This document shows positions 6,561 to 14,475 of a DNA stretch of 64,000 nt, one piece after another (position 1 is the first letter of the stretch; every line of letters begins with the position of its first letter). Location: positions 1 to 64,000 of IMG/VR virus record IMGVR_UViG_3300032893_000763; one strand, given 5' to 3'. The DNA is from a virus. Made by a program: the position numbers and the translations under genes. The notes beneath the pieces were generated by a model that saw only the letters and a program-made list of their open reading frames with translations, was not told where the DNA came from and did no database searches.

Positions 6561-9137
6561 TCAGACGATGTTGAGCGGTTCCTGGATGTGCAGCCCGTGG
6601 ATCAGTGCCGCGTGCAGCGGTGTGACCGAGCCCGGCCCCACCACGCCGTCGTGCGAAGTGATCTCCGGGTAACGCTCGCGGAAGTAGGCGAGCATCGCAC
6701 GGCTGCGGCCCGGAAGCTGGATGTCCACCTTCCGAGTCTCGATCAAGCCGACGAGTTCCTTGGCCCGCACCCACGTGCCGCGCCCCTCGCCGTCGGCCCA
6801 CACGGTCGGGTTGCCGTTGGCGTCCCGGATGCTGAGCCCCGCCTTGAGCGCCGACTCGTACACGTTCTCGGCGTTGTCGCCCGAGAGACTGCGCTCGCGG
6901 TAGCTGAGATCCATCTCCACCGGCAGGTCGGGAGCCGACTCCTCGCCGTGCAAGAGAGCGTCCGTGCAGAAGGCGCGGAGTGTGGCCCACCCGGCTTTGA
7001 GCACCTGTGCGTTGTAGATGGGCCGGTCTTCCGCCGGGGCGTAGTCGAGCGGCGGGAGTTCCGGGTTGGTGAGCAGGAAGGCGTGGAGCGCCCGCGCGAA
7101 GCCTTCGAGCGGCTTGTGCTTGATCGTGTTGAGCGCCGTCTTGTTCTGCCACGCCCGGCTCGGCGTGATGACTACGGTGCGGTCGCGCTCGCGGTCAAGC
7201 TCGAACGTGTCCTCGCCCGCCACGATGCACGGTGCCGTGACGCGGTACGTCTGGATCGTGAGGTCGGCCTGCCCGCGCTCCATCAGTCCGCCCGCGTACA
7301 GGTTCGGAATCGCGCCCTGGAACGTCTCGCGCGAGTCGCGGCGCGAGAGCCTCGTCCACTCGTCCACGAAGATCGGGATGGTGGTCGTGGACGCGAGCGT
7401 CTTGGCGAGCGCGAACGGGGTGATGGCCCCGAGGTCGCACGTGATGTTCGAGCCCATCAGACGCATCGCCCGATCCGCGAGCGTGGACTTGCCGACGCCG
7501 GACGAGCCGCCGATGAACAGGAGCGGGAAGTTCTGTACCTCGTGCCGCCGTGCACTGGCGACGAGCCACGCGAGCAGCGGGTGCATGACGCTGGAGTCGC
7601 TGAGGTTGAGGAAGGCGTCGAGCCACTCCCACTGGAACGGCTCGGTGCCGTGCGGGATCGGGAGCAGCACGCGGTCGGACACGTCCGTCGCGGACTTCCC
7701 GGTCGGTGCGTAGCGCCACGGAAGATCGCCCGCGTATTCTCCCTTCGGGTACACGACGGTCGGCCCGGCGAAGTGGTACTCCTCCGGCGGGAGATGCACG
7801 CCCACCTGCTCCGTCTGGAAGACCTCCGGCACGATGGCACCCTCGGCCTCGATGTACTCCGCGAGCAGCTTGCGGTCAGAGTCCGAGCCGGTGAAGATCA
7901 TCTCGTGCTTGTTCGCCCACTTGTTGAGCGCCTGCACGGTGGCGAGATCCGAGAGCCGGATGACAGTGCGCTCGCTCGTCGCACGCGAGTGCACGATGGC
8001 GTCGTAGCCGGGGTCTTCCCCGCCGACGAGCCGGGCGAGCGGCTCGACCCACCACGTCGTGACCGAGCGCAGTCCGCCGTTCTGTGTCGGGCGGATGTAG
8101 CCGCCGGGGGCCTGCGTCAGGTCGGCGGGCCGTTCGAGCGGGAGCTTCGCGTGCGTGAGCAGCGTCTTGATGCTCGGCCGAGCGGCGCGGAGGTCGCGGA
8201 GATGCGGCAGGGAGCAGACGCGAATGTCCGAGTGGCCGAAGCCGACGAGCGCCTCGATCCACCGCCGCGTGGCAGCTACGCCCGCGCGGTCAGGGTCGAA
8301 CGCGAGGTAGATCGTGCCGCCGCGTCCGAGGAAGTCGAGTTGCTCCTGCGTCGGCGGCTTCTGTGCGCCGGACGGAAGCGCGAACACGTCGAGCGGGATG
8401 CCTTCCTTGGCAGCCATGAAGCCCGCGAACACGCCGTCGGACTCGCCCTCGGTGAGCAGGCAGTCGCGGTAGCGGCGACCGAGCCAAGCGCCGTAGAGCG
8501 CCGTGTACTTGGAGCCCGGCAGGGACTCCTTGTGCTCGCCCGTGCGCACCTTGCAGCCGGTGATGTTCCCGGCTGCGTCCCAATGCGGCATGAGGATCGC
8601 GTTCGTGTCGGGGTCGAGGCCCCACCCCCACGTCGAGCGCAGGTACAAGTCCCACTCGTGCGCGAGCGTGGCCGAGTCCTCATTCGAGACGAACCCGAGG
8701 CGCAGCGCGAGCAGCCCGTCCTTCTCGACGGCGCGGTTCCGCGCGACGTTGACGCGGTTGATCCAATCGTCCGGCTGCGGGCGCTTCTCGCGCGGGATCG
8801 CAGCGGGCGCGACATAGCCCGGAGGCATCGACGCGAGGATGACCTGTGCGAACTCGACCGCCTGCGGGAACGTCATCCCCTTGGTGCGCCGGATGAGGTC
8901 GAAGATGTCGCCACCGAATCCGCACGGCTGGCACCACCACCGGACGATACCGTCGTCGCCGTCCCACAGGTAGAAGCTCTCGTGTTGATCGTCGTGGAAC
9001 GGGCAGTACGCTTCGCCGTTGGCGTCCAAGAACGGGCCGGGTGCGCCCTCGTCCGTGAGGTACTTCGCCACCGTGGTGATCGGCAGGCGAGCCCGCAGTT
9101 CGTCCTTGTCCGGGCCGAACAGGTCGGTGTCGCTCAA
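6561..9137 (-). CDS. Bifunctional primase-helicase
   Basis: 858 residues, TTG start at 9137 after GAGGAGGA. Domains in order: a CHC2-type zinc finger near residues 45-75 (CPFHDD and CQPCGFGG); a TOPRIM domain with LLTEGESDGVFAGF and IYLAFDPDRAG, supplying the Glu and DxD metal ligands; and a C-terminal P-loop ATPase with Walker A GGSSGVGKST and Walker B IPIFVDEW. This is a DnaG-type primase fused to a replicative-helicase-like ATPase, the central visible enzyme of the early arm, acting at the fork. Confidence 0.9.
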   Translation of the reverse strand: MSDTDLFGPDKDELRARLPITTVAKYLTDEGAPGPFLDANGEAYCPFHDDQHESFYLWDGDDGIVRWWCQPCGFGGDIFDLIRRTKGMTFPQAVEFAQVILASMPPGYVAPAAIPREKRPQPDDWINRVNVARNRAVEKDGLLALRLGFVSNEDSATLAHEWDLYLRSTWGWGLDPDTNAILMPHWDAAGNITGCKVRTGEHKESLPGSKYTALYGAWLGRRYRDCLLTEGESDGVFAGFMAAKEGIPLDVFALPSGAQKPPTQEQLDFLGRGGTIYLAFDPDRAGVAATRRWIEALVGFGHSDIRVCSLPHLRDLRAARPSIKTLLTHAKLPLERPADLTQAPGGYIRPTQNGGLRSVTTWWVEPLARLVGGEDPGYDAIVHSRATSERTVIRLSDLATVQALNKWANKHEMIFTGSDSDRKLLAEYIEAEGAIVPEVFQTEQVGVHLPPEEYHFAGPTVVYPKGEYAGDLPWRYAPTGKSATDVSDRVLLPIPHGTEPFQWEWLDAFLNLSDSSVMHPLLAWLVASARRHEVQNFPLLFIGGSSGVGKSTLADRAMRLMGSNITCDLGAITPFALAKTLASTTTIPIFVDEWTRLSRRDSRETFQGAIPNLYAGGLMERGQADLTIQTYRVTAPCIVAGEDTFELDRERDRTVVITPSRAWQNKTALNTIKHKPLEGFARALHAFLLTNPELPPLDYAPAEDRPIYNAQVLKAGWATLRAFCTDALLHGEESAPDLPVEMDLSYRERSLSGDNAENVYESALKAGLSIRDANGNPTVWADGEGRGTWVRAKELVGLIETRKVDIQLPGRSRAMLAYFRERYPEITSHDGVVGPGSVTPLHAALIHGLHIQEPLNIV

Positions 9138-9168
9138 GTCTTCTCCTCCTCGCTGGTAGTGAGGTTCG

Positions 9169-9190
9169 AGTGTAGCAGGGTTTTAGATCC
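9169..9190 (-). promoter_or_regulatory. Extended -10 promoter with GGTTTTAGATCC element
   Basis: Minus-strand TGCTACACT (-10 at 9169-9174) ahead of the primase-helicase gene. No clear -35 is seen, but the early-arm element GGTTTTAGATCC (9179-9190) sits where an activator or repressor could bind. Confidence 0.55.
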
Positions 9191-9212
9191 GGGGCCTCGT
9201 CAGCCCCGGATC
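9186..9212. other. Perfect 10-bp stem-loop
   Basis: GATCCGGGGC, 7-nt loop, GCCCCGGATC. It overlaps the stop of the 52-aa gene and abuts the GGTTTTAGATCC element. No U-tract follows on either strand, so it is either a U-less terminator or an operator. Confidence 0.5.
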
Positions 9213-9358
9213 ACGTCGATGAAGAAGACCTTGCCGTCGGCCTTCAACCTTGCAGCCTCGGCCTCCGCAGCCTTGGCGATGGCCGCTGCGAGCGCCTCGA
9301 CGCTCGCGGCCGACTCGGCCGCGAGCGCGATGGTGATGGTGACGCCGTACGTGCTCAT
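9200..9358 (-). CDS. Small Ala-rich helical protein, 52 aa
   Basis: Begins MSTYGVTITIALAAESAASV, then an Ala/Glu helix and KVFFIDVIRG. Starts by overlapping the stop of the gene upstream. Function unknown. Confidence 0.55.
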   Translation of the reverse strand: MSTYGVTITIALAAESAASVEALAAAIAKAAEAEAARLKADGKVFFIDVIRG

Positions 9359-9750
9359 GACTCGGGGTAGTGGTAGACGGTCGTGCTCTCGTCCGAGTCG
9401 CGGAACAGTGAATCCGCAGTGCGCCGGTCGATCTCCCGCTGGAGTTCGCGGCGTCCCTTCTCGGCAGCGTCCTCAAACGTGCGGCACTCGCCAGTGGCAA
9501 GGTACCGCTCGAAGCTCACGCGAGCACTCCACACGTCGAAGGTGAACTCGCCGTAAGCCTGGACGGCCCACTGCCACTTCTTCTTGATGAAGCGGAGGCG
9601 GAGCCGCAGGTCACCCTTGCACGGGCCGGGGTCGTACGAGCACGCCTGCGAGCCGTGGAGGAACTCCTCCGTCATCGCGGCGTCGATCTCGGTGGCGATG
9701 CTTTCGAGCGTCTGGACGTACGCCTTCTTCTTGCGCTTCTTCTTGCTCAT
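9355..9750 (-). CDS. Hypothetical protein, 131 aa
   Basis: Lys-rich start (MSKKKRKKKAYVQTL), an aromatic core (FIKKKWQWAVQAYGEFTFDV) and a charged helical C-terminus. ATG at 9750 follows AAGGAGGAAGGC. No recognised domain. Confidence 0.6.
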   Translation of the reverse strand: MSKKKRKKKAYVQTLESIATEIDAAMTEEFLHGSQACSYDPGPCKGDLRLRLRFIKKKWQWAVQAYGEFTFDVWSARVSFERYLATGECRTFEDAAEKGRRELQREIDRRTADSLFRDSDESTTVYHYPES

Positions 9751-10019
9751 GCCTTCCTCCTTGATCGCTTGACCCTGGCCCGGTCGGGCCGCATGTAGAT
9801 GCCGCGAGAGAGTAGCTCATCTTGGATCTCGCAGACGGTGATGGCAAGGTTCCACGTGTCGTCGGACTCGACCTCGAACGTGATGTGCGTTTCCGTCTCC
9901 GCACGCTTCGTCTCCTTGACGAAGCCGTAGCCGGTGAGCATCTCCTGCACGTCCTCGACGGCCTCGTTCGCGTCGTGGTAGAGATGGTGCTGGACGGTGA
10001 TCTCGTCCGTGTACTTCAC
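9747..10019 (-). CDS. Hypothetical protein, 90 aa
   Basis: Alternating strands and helices (NEAVEDVQEMLTGYGF, THITFEVESDDTWNLAITV) and a basic tail. Coupled to both neighbours by 4-bp overlaps. No family recognised. Confidence 0.6.
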   Translation of the reverse strand: MKYTDEITVQHHLYHDANEAVEDVQEMLTGYGFVKETKRAETETHITFEVESDDTWNLAITVCEIQDELLSRGIYMRPDRARVKRSRRKA

Positions 10020-10228
10020 GGTCGTGCGTCTCGATGGATGGACTTCTTGATGTCCGAGCGCAGGTTCTTGATCTCGCGCCAGTCGGACGGACTCGATGAG
10101 ACGACGGCCGCGAGCCCGCCGCGCTTGTTCAGGAGCTTGATGTGTCCGCCCTTCGTGTGAACGAGATCCAACTCAAACTCGGCAGCGAGTGCGCCGATCT
10201 CGCGGAGCCATTTCCGCTTAGCGGCCAC
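10016..10228 (-). CDS. HicA-like small protein
   Basis: 70 residues, GTG start. The core VHTKGGHIKLLNKRGGLAAV followed by SPSDWREIKNLRSDIKKSI resembles the small dsRBD-like HicA/YcfA fold, including the glycine-flanked His that is catalytic in HicA mRNA interferases. No HicB antitoxin is adjacent, so a toxin role is not established; a diverged RNA-binding protein is equally possible. Confidence 0.5.
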   Translation of the reverse strand: MAAKRKWLREIGALAAEFELDLVHTKGGHIKLLNKRGGLAAVVSSSPSDWREIKNLRSDIKKSIHRDARP

Positions 10229-10409
10229 GTTGTCTCCGCATCACAGCGTCGAGCGCGAGGCGGGCGTTCTCCATCTCCCGCTCGGCTTCGCGGTGCGCAC
10301 GTTGTGCAGCGCAGCGAGCGGCGTGCGCGACGTAGAGCTTGCGCTGCGCCTTGGAATACCGCTCGTGTGCCTTGCGGCTCTCAATGCTCATCTCCAGAGT
10401 CTCGGTCAT
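10218..10409 (-). CDS. Coiled-coil protein, 63 aa
   Basis: MTETLEMSIESRKAHERYSK followed by a long Arg/Glu/Ala helix (EAEREMENARLALDAVMRR). Overlaps the HicA-like gene by 11 bp. Probably an all-helical dimer; function unknown. Confidence 0.6.
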   Translation of the reverse strand: MTETLEMSIESRKAHERYSKAQRKLYVAHAARCAAQRAHREAEREMENARLALDAVMRRQRGR

Positions 10410-10750
10410 CCGAAGTCCCTCTGCGTCATCGGCACGACCTCGCGGTGGTGGCGGCGATGCACCTTCACGTCCGAGCGCGGGCGGCTCGTGATGCCTCCGG
10501 GATTCTGCTCGTGGACGTGGCGTTGCATCTCGCGCATCGCGTCCTCCAGCTTCGCACACCGTTGCACTAGCGAGTAGATCAGGTTGGCGGCGGCGATGGT
10601 ACCTCCGCCGTCGAGCGCCTTGAGGATGAGGTCGTAGTGGCTCGGCTCGCGGCTCTCGGTGACCGGGCGGCTCATCGGGCAGGATGCGTCGTGCATCCCC
10701 GGCAGCGAGTCCGGCCGCAGGGAGCACGTGCAGAAGACGGGCTCGCTCAT
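10406..10750 (-). CDS. Hypothetical Cys-containing protein, 114 aa
   Basis: N-terminal FCTCSLRPDSLPGMHDASCP could bind zinc; a helix (DLILKALDGGGTIAAANLIY) and a His/Arg-rich C-terminus follow. Overlaps neighbours at both ends. Confidence 0.6.
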   Translation of the reverse strand: MSEPVFCTCSLRPDSLPGMHDASCPMSRPVTESREPSHYDLILKALDGGGTIAAANLIYSLVQRCAKLEDAMREMQRHVHEQNPGGITSRPRSDVKVHRRHHREVVPMTQRDFG

Positions 10751-11028
10751 GACGAGGCCCTCGTGCCGATCTCGTACATCGCGCGAGCGACGGCGTTGGT
10801 GGCGAGGTCGTACTCGTTCGGCACGGCAAGGATCGCCTCGGTGACCTCGCGTGCGATCCGCAGGCCGACCGCCATGCCCTGAGCGTAGTTGTCTGCGTCG
10901 TTGAGGCTCGCACAGTTCCGGCAGAACTTGCCGTCGCGGAAGACCACGTACTCGATGTAGTCGTGGCACGCGAGCGTACGACTCACACGAGCCTCCATCG
11001 TCACGCCTTGCCCGTACTCGCGGATCAC
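10747..11028 (-). CDS. Hypothetical protein, 93 aa
   Basis: GTG start at 11,028 overlaps the previous stop. Contains CHDYIEYVVFRDGKFCRNC (Cys/His pairs suggesting a zinc site) and a long C-terminal helix ending in IGTRASS. No family recognised. Confidence 0.6.
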   Translation of the reverse strand: MIREYGQGVTMEARVSRTLACHDYIEYVVFRDGKFCRNCASLNDADNYAQGMAVGLRIAREVTEAILAVPNEYDLATNAVARAMYEIGTRASS

Positions 11029-11219
11029 CTTCGCATCTCCAACACGAGTTGCCCCGCCACGAGGCCGATGATGATGGCGAACGTCACGCCGAAGCCCCAA
11101 TCGAATCCGAGCAGGAGCGCCGGGCCGATCACGATAGCCATGACCACCGGCACACCCACGACGCACGCAGCGAGGATCACCGCGCACATCACGATGAACT
11201 CCTTGAGGAACTCGATCAT
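11025..11219 (-). CDS. Two-helix membrane protein, 64 aa
   Basis: Hydrophobic segments at about residues 8-32 (IVMCAVILAACVVGVPVVMA) and 42-60 (FGVTFAIIIGLVAGQLVL), then a basic end. Part of the overlapping small-gene operon. Function unknown. Confidence 0.65.
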   Translation of the reverse strand: MIEFLKEFIVMCAVILAACVVGVPVVMAIVIGPALLLGFDWGFGVTFAIIIGLVAGQLVLEMRR

Positions 11220-11407
11220 GACGTGGCCTCCACGAGCAGCACGGCCGAGAGCTTGACGGCCTCGTCCTTGGTGAGTGTGATCCCACACACCACGTCCTCC
11301 TCGCCGTAGAGCCCGGCATCCACACGGGACACCTGGAGAAGGAGCAGCCCGTCATCGGTGCGCTTGAGCGTGAGGCCCACGCCGTACATGTGCTCGATCT
11401 TGAACAT
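11216..11407 (-). CDS. Hypothetical protein, 63 aa
   Basis: Beta-rich: GVGLTLKRTDDGLLLLQVSR then EEDVVCGITLTKDEAVKLSA. The start overlaps the previous stop (TGATG). Unknown function. Confidence 0.55.
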   Translation of the reverse strand: MFKIEHMYGVGLTLKRTDDGLLLLQVSRVDAGLYGEEDVVCGITLTKDEAVKLSAVLLVEATS

Positions 11408-11664
11408 CAGCGCACCTTCCGCCAGAACGGGTGTGTGATCCGCCACGCGACGTTCAACACCCTGAACCGGGTGGCCTCGAAGAAGGAGACGTGCCCGAGC
11501 CGCTCGCGCAACGCCTCGGCGGAGAGGCTCCGTCCGAGCCCTTCCTCCTCCAGCATCCGCAGTGCGTTCCATGCATGGTGGCGGCTCATCGACTCGATGA
11601 GCAGAATCCGTCCTTCCGCTGTGATCCACGTCTCCATCTTCATGAGAGCCTCGTCCACAGGCAT
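11407..11664 (-). CDS. Hypothetical protein, 85 aa
   Basis: Helical; ILLIESMSRHHAWNALRMLE followed by RVLNVAWRITHPFWRKVR. Overlaps the gene upstream by 25 bp in another frame. Unknown function. Confidence 0.55.
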   Translation of the reverse strand: MPVDEALMKMETWITAEGRILLIESMSRHHAWNALRMLEEEGLGRSLSAEALRERLGHVSFFEATRFRVLNVAWRITHPFWRKVR

Positions 11665-12191
11665 GAGGAACGGTCAGCGTCCTTGCATGTGGAGGTCGGG
11701 GGCTCGTCCTGGATCACGACGTTGCCGTGCGGCGAGCACACCCACCGCGTCGGCTTCGGTGTGCCGAGGATGTCCTCCGAGAGCGCAGCGCCCGTGTTCT
11801 CGGGAGCGTAGCCCGAGAAGCGTGCCACGACCGTCGGGACTTCGTAGCCCTGCTCGGCCTGGAGCGCCATCTCCTCGATCTCTGCGTCCGTCAGGATGCG
11901 CCCGGACTTGGTGCGGTACACGACGTGCATCGGAGCCTGGAGCCGGTCGCGGAGCCCGTGGCCGAACTCGGGGATCGGGCGTGCGTCCTCGATCTCGGGA
12001 GCGGTGCGAACGGTCGGAGCGGTGCGGATGAAAACCCGCTCGGGCTCGATGCGCTCGACCGTCCAGATGATCTCCTGGACGCGGGTCGCGCGGACTCGAA
12101 CGTAGCCCTCTCCGAAGGCTTCGGCGTCGGCCGTTGCGTCCTGGAGCGCCCGGATCGCGGCCTGCGCGAGCGCCATCTCGTAGGTGCTCAT
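11640..12191 (-). CDS. Hypothetical protein, 183 aa
   Basis: Begins MSTYEMALAQAAIRALQDAT; contains an extended middle (WTVERIEPERVFIRTAPTVR) and a His/Cys-containing tail. No recognisable family. Start fixed by overlap with the previous stop. Confidence 0.6.
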   Translation of the reverse strand: MSTYEMALAQAAIRALQDATADAEAFGEGYVRVRATRVQEIIWTVERIEPERVFIRTAPTVRTAPEIEDARPIPEFGHGLRDRLQAPMHVVYRTKSGRILTDAEIEEMALQAEQGYEVPTVVARFSGYAPENTGAALSEDILGTPKPTRWVCSPHGNVVIQDEPPTSTCKDADRSSCLWTRLS

Positions 12192-12505
12192 CGCATCCTC
12201 TGCGAGATCATGGTGTAGACGGCCTCGGAGAGTTCCTCGCCCGTGTAGGCGTGGGGGCCGCGCACGAGCCGGTCGATGTCGCGGAGCAGTGCCCGGTTCG
12301 GGTCTTCCGCCTTCTCGGTCGGGCCACACGTGCGCTCGACCTCCTTGACAAAGCGGTCGAGTGCCGCGTGCGCCTCGTCCTCCGAACCCGTCTTGATGTC
12401 GAGGGTGATCCGGCCGGAGAGGTAGCTCTCCTCCGTCTGGATCGTGAGCCCCGACGGGAGCGTGAGGGCGATGGAGCCCGTGACTGTGGTCTTGAGCGGA
12501 GGCAT
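12188..12505 (-). CDS. Hypothetical protein, 105 aa
   Basis: An N-terminal beta segment (SIALTLPSGLTIQTEESYLS) precedes a helical C-terminus (DPNRALLRDIDRLVRGP). Starts at the TGATG overlap with the 41-aa gene. Unknown function. Confidence 0.6.
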   Translation of the reverse strand: MPPLKTTVTGSIALTLPSGLTIQTEESYLSGRITLDIKTGSEDEAHAALDRFVKEVERTCGPTEKAEDPNRALLRDIDRLVRGPHAYTGEELSEAVYTMISQRMR

Positions 12506-12630
12506 CAGATTGCCGCCTTGATGACCTGGAGCGCCTCGTAGAGGAACGCGAGAGCGCACATCAGGAGGAACGTGACCACTGCGAACGTCGCTGCGTACGC
12601 GATCACGTCGATGGGACGCGGGAGTCTCAC
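12505..12630 (-). CDS. Mini membrane protein, 41 aa
   Basis: GTG start; one long hydrophobic helix (AYAATFAVVTFLLMCALAFL). Overlaps both neighbours. Function unknown. Confidence 0.55.
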   Translation of the reverse strand: MRLPRPIDVIAYAATFAVVTFLLMCALAFLYEALQVIKAAI

Positions 12631-12923
12631 GGCTTGCTCCTTTCGGGTGTGTTGATGATGATGTTCGTGTTCTTGACCCACTGGCCGCTGCTCGTCTGCG
12701 CGAGGCAGGTGCCGGTGTCGAAGACGTAGAGCCGGACGTACTTCGTCCGGTAGCCGGTGTCGCGGCCCCAAGTGTTGCAGATGCCGTGGCCGACCGGGTA
12801 CGAGATGGCGAGCACGAGCCCGAGCACGATGGCTGCGATCCCGAGCACCGCTGCGATGATGAGGGCGATCACCCACACGCCTCGCAGGTCGCCCCGCCAG
12901 TCGAGGAAGATGCGCCGGAGCAT
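12627..12923 (-). CDS. Membrane protein, 98 aa
   Basis: Basic N-terminus (MLRRIFLDWRGDLRG), one long transmembrane stretch at residues ~17-42 (VWVIALIIAAVLGIAAIVLG) and a soluble C-terminal domain with two Cys that could form a disulfide. Probably N-in/C-out; unknown role. Confidence 0.65.
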   Translation of the reverse strand: MLRRIFLDWRGDLRGVWVIALIIAAVLGIAAIVLGLVLAISYPVGHGICNTWGRDTGYRTKYVRLYVFDTGTCLAQTSSGQWVKNTNIIINTPERSKP

Positions 12924-13123
12924 CAGAAGTCGTACACCCTCTCGCGCTCGACCTCGACGTAGATGACGCGAGCGCCGGGGATGATGGTCGTGGCTCCGTA
13001 GCGGTCGAGCACGACCGTCTCGTTCGTCCCGTCGTAGTCCTGCACGAGCTTGCCCATGAGGGTGTGCTGCCCGGTGCGTCCACCTTCCGCCACGACGGTG
13101 ACTCTCGTTCCTGCCTCGATCAT
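12923..13123 (-). CDS. Hypothetical small beta protein, 66 aa
   Basis: MIEAGTRVTVVAEGGRTGQH and TNETVVLDRYGATTIIPGAR suggest a small beta-barrel. ATG at 13,123 lies 6 nt after GAAGGAGG. It is the first gene of the leftward operon. Confidence 0.65.
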   Translation of the reverse strand: MIEAGTRVTVVAEGGRTGQHTLMGKLVQDYDGTNETVVLDRYGATTIIPGARVIYVEVERERVYDF

Positions 13124-13151
13124 GTGGTGCCTCCTTCTCGTTGGTGCGCGG

Positions 13152-13193
13152 AGCGTAGCACGGGCTCGGAGCGCCGTCCAGGGTTTTAGATCC
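13152..13193 (-). promoter_or_regulatory. Leftward early promoter
   Basis: Minus-strand TGGACG (13,175-13,180), 17-nt spacer, TACGCT (13,152-13,157). The early-arm element GGTTTTAGATCC (13,182-13,193) abuts the -35 box. Confidence 0.7.
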
Positions 13194-13480
13194 GATCCCT
13201 CGAACGAGTGAAACCCGAAACCGAGGCGAAACCGAGGCGAAACCGAGAGCCCGATGTGACTCAACCATGCCTCTTTCCTCCTCTCTACCATGATTTCAGG
13301 GTTTCATTGTAGATATACCTCTACGTGCGTGCGTGCGAGCGGCGATTTTCTAGGGCTTCCCGGTCGGTAGTACCCATTCTGAAACCGATGATCCTGAAAC
13401 ACCTGATTTCCCTGCAAACGGGCACTTTCCGGGCCTCTACGAAACCCGATCTAAAATCCGGGCCGGATCGGCGGTGGGCT
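13194..13480. repeat. Iteron-like GAAACC repeats in the divergent region (possible origin/control region)
   Basis: Tandem 11-bp units of GAAACCGAGGC at 13,208-13,251. More GAAACC/GGTTTC copies follow at ~13,302, 13,380, 13,395 and 13,440, and a reversed GATCTAAAATCC lies at 13,448. A GTAGA..TCTAC inverted repeat and GTGC repeats are near 13,311-13,335. No convincing gene is present between 13,124 and 13,681. Position between divergent arms suggests replication initiation or transcriptional control. Confidence 0.45.
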
Positions 13481-13629
13481 CCTACCGGGCCGCGCTCGCC
13501 CCTCCGTGACGCCTCACCGTCCCTCCGCCACGGCGTCTCCCGCCCGCGCTCGTGACATCGCGCAACCGCATGGTTGCGCTTTGCGAACGTCTGTTCGTAA
13601 CACGTCAGCGTACGGCGTCTGCTCGCGCG

Positions 13630-13681
13630 GTTCCCCCTTCCGGGGGATGTCGTGCGCCGGGCTCGGGCCGATACTGAGCAC
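13630..13681 (+). promoter_or_regulatory. Palindrome-GATAC promoter 1
   Basis: Palindromic box CCCCCTTCCGGGGGATG ends at 13,649; 32 nt later comes the start codon, immediately preceded by GCCGATACTGAGCAC. The GATACT acts as the -10 of a leaderless transcript. Confidence 0.75.
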
Positions 13682-13903
13682 ATGACTACTGGAACCTGGA
13701 GAGTCGCCCGAGTGTCCAACAAGACGGGTCGCACGCTCAAGGTCATCGACGGCGGCTTCCGCGAGCGGTGGATGGCCGAGGCGCTGGCAGCGGGCTTCGG
13801 CCCGGACAAGTCCACCCGCACGCGGATCGAAGTGCAGGCCGTCGGCTTCGTCAAGGCCGAGGCCGAGCGCCGCCGGATCACCCGCTCGGGGGATGCAGGC
13901 TAG
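13682..13903 (+). CDS. Hypothetical basic protein, 73 aa
   Basis: First gene of the rightward arm, leaderless from palindrome-GATAC promoter 1 (ATG 13,682). Basic sequence beginning MTTGTWRVARVSNKTGRTLK. The box of promoter 2 lies inside its 3' end, so the two genes may be expressed separately. No family recognised. Confidence 0.6.
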   Translation: MTTGTWRVARVSNKTGRTLKVIDGGFRERWMAEALAAGFGPDKSTRTRIEVQAVGFVKAEAERRRITRSGDAG

Positions 13904-13927
13904 CTCGCCTGCGCCGATACTGAGCAC
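13876..13927 (+). promoter_or_regulatory. Palindrome-GATAC promoter 2
   Basis: Box ATCACCCGCTCGGGGGATGC, 32-nt spacing, then GCCGATACTGAGCAC touching the ATG at 13,928. Overlaps the end of the preceding gene. A GCAGGC..GCCTGC hairpin lies between box and core. Confidence 0.75.
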
Positions 13928-14242
13928 ATGGCTTACACGCACATCATCCGAGGTCAGAAGATCCGGCAGGCCAGTCAACGGCGCTACATCGTCGTCGCGT
14001 GCAGGCCCGTCGCGGTCGAGGCTCGGCGTTGGGATCATCGCGCGGTCACCGTTGTGACCAGGGACGACGGCACCACGTACGAGCAGACCGGTGCGTACGT
14101 CCCCGAGACGTTGCAGCCGATCCCGGCGTACGTCGTCGGGCGCAGCGACAACGCCGAGACGGCGCGGAAGCGTGCAGCCCGGACGCGCATCACGGCCGGT
14201 TGGGTCGTGGTGTGGGACACCGTGACCGAGAGCGAGGTCTGA
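13928..14242 (+). CDS. Hypothetical protein, 104 aa
   Basis: Leaderless start at the GATAC core. Mixed basic sequence (HIIRGQKIRQASQRRYIVVA) ending in WVVVWDTVTESEV. Heads a run of overlapping small genes. Unknown. Confidence 0.6.
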   Translation: MAYTHIIRGQKIRQASQRRYIVVACRPVAVEARRWDHRAVTVVTRDDGTTYEQTGAYVPETLQPIPAYVVGRSDNAETARKRAARTRITAGWVVVWDTVTESEV

Positions 14243-14244
14243 GC

Positions 14245-14475
14245 ATGAAGTCCACAAAGTCCACACCGGCCACCACCCCCGTGCAGACTTGGCACTGCCT
14301 CGGGCGCGGTGAGCACTTCAACGCGGATCGTACCCTCTACGTCTCGCGCACGCGGGACGGGTGGGAGTACGGCGTCATCCTCGACGGCGTGCGCTACCGC
14401 GAGGGCGAGACGACGAGGCCCATCGGCCGCGCGAAGGTTCTGGCCGAAGCTGCCGACTGTCAGATGGTTCCGTGA
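14245..14475 (+). CDS. Hypothetical protein, 76 aa
   Basis: MKSTKSTPATTPVQTWHCLG, then a YVSRTRDGWEYGVILDGVRY beta segment. The stop overlaps the next GTG. Unknown function. Confidence 0.55.
   Translation: MKSTKSTPATTPVQTWHCLGRGEHFNADRTLYVSRTRDGWEYGVILDGVRYREGETTRPIGRAKVLAEAADCQMVP

Noticed and set aside
9186-9212. Intrinsic terminator
   Set aside because: The stem is perfect but no U-tract follows on either strand; recorded only as a stem-loop.
6540-9545. 1001-aa plus-strand open frame
   Set aside because: It is antisense to the primase-helicase, whose zinc-finger, TOPRIM and Walker motifs are clear; the plus frame is Arg/Val/Leu shadow sequence produced by high GC.
10016-10409. HicAB toxin-antitoxin module
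   Set aside because: The HicA-like fold is plausible but the adjacent genes do not look like HicB.
13325-13555. 76-aa plus-strand ORF in the divergent region
   Set aside because: Lies over the repeats, has no start signal, and codon use is unlike neighbouring genes.
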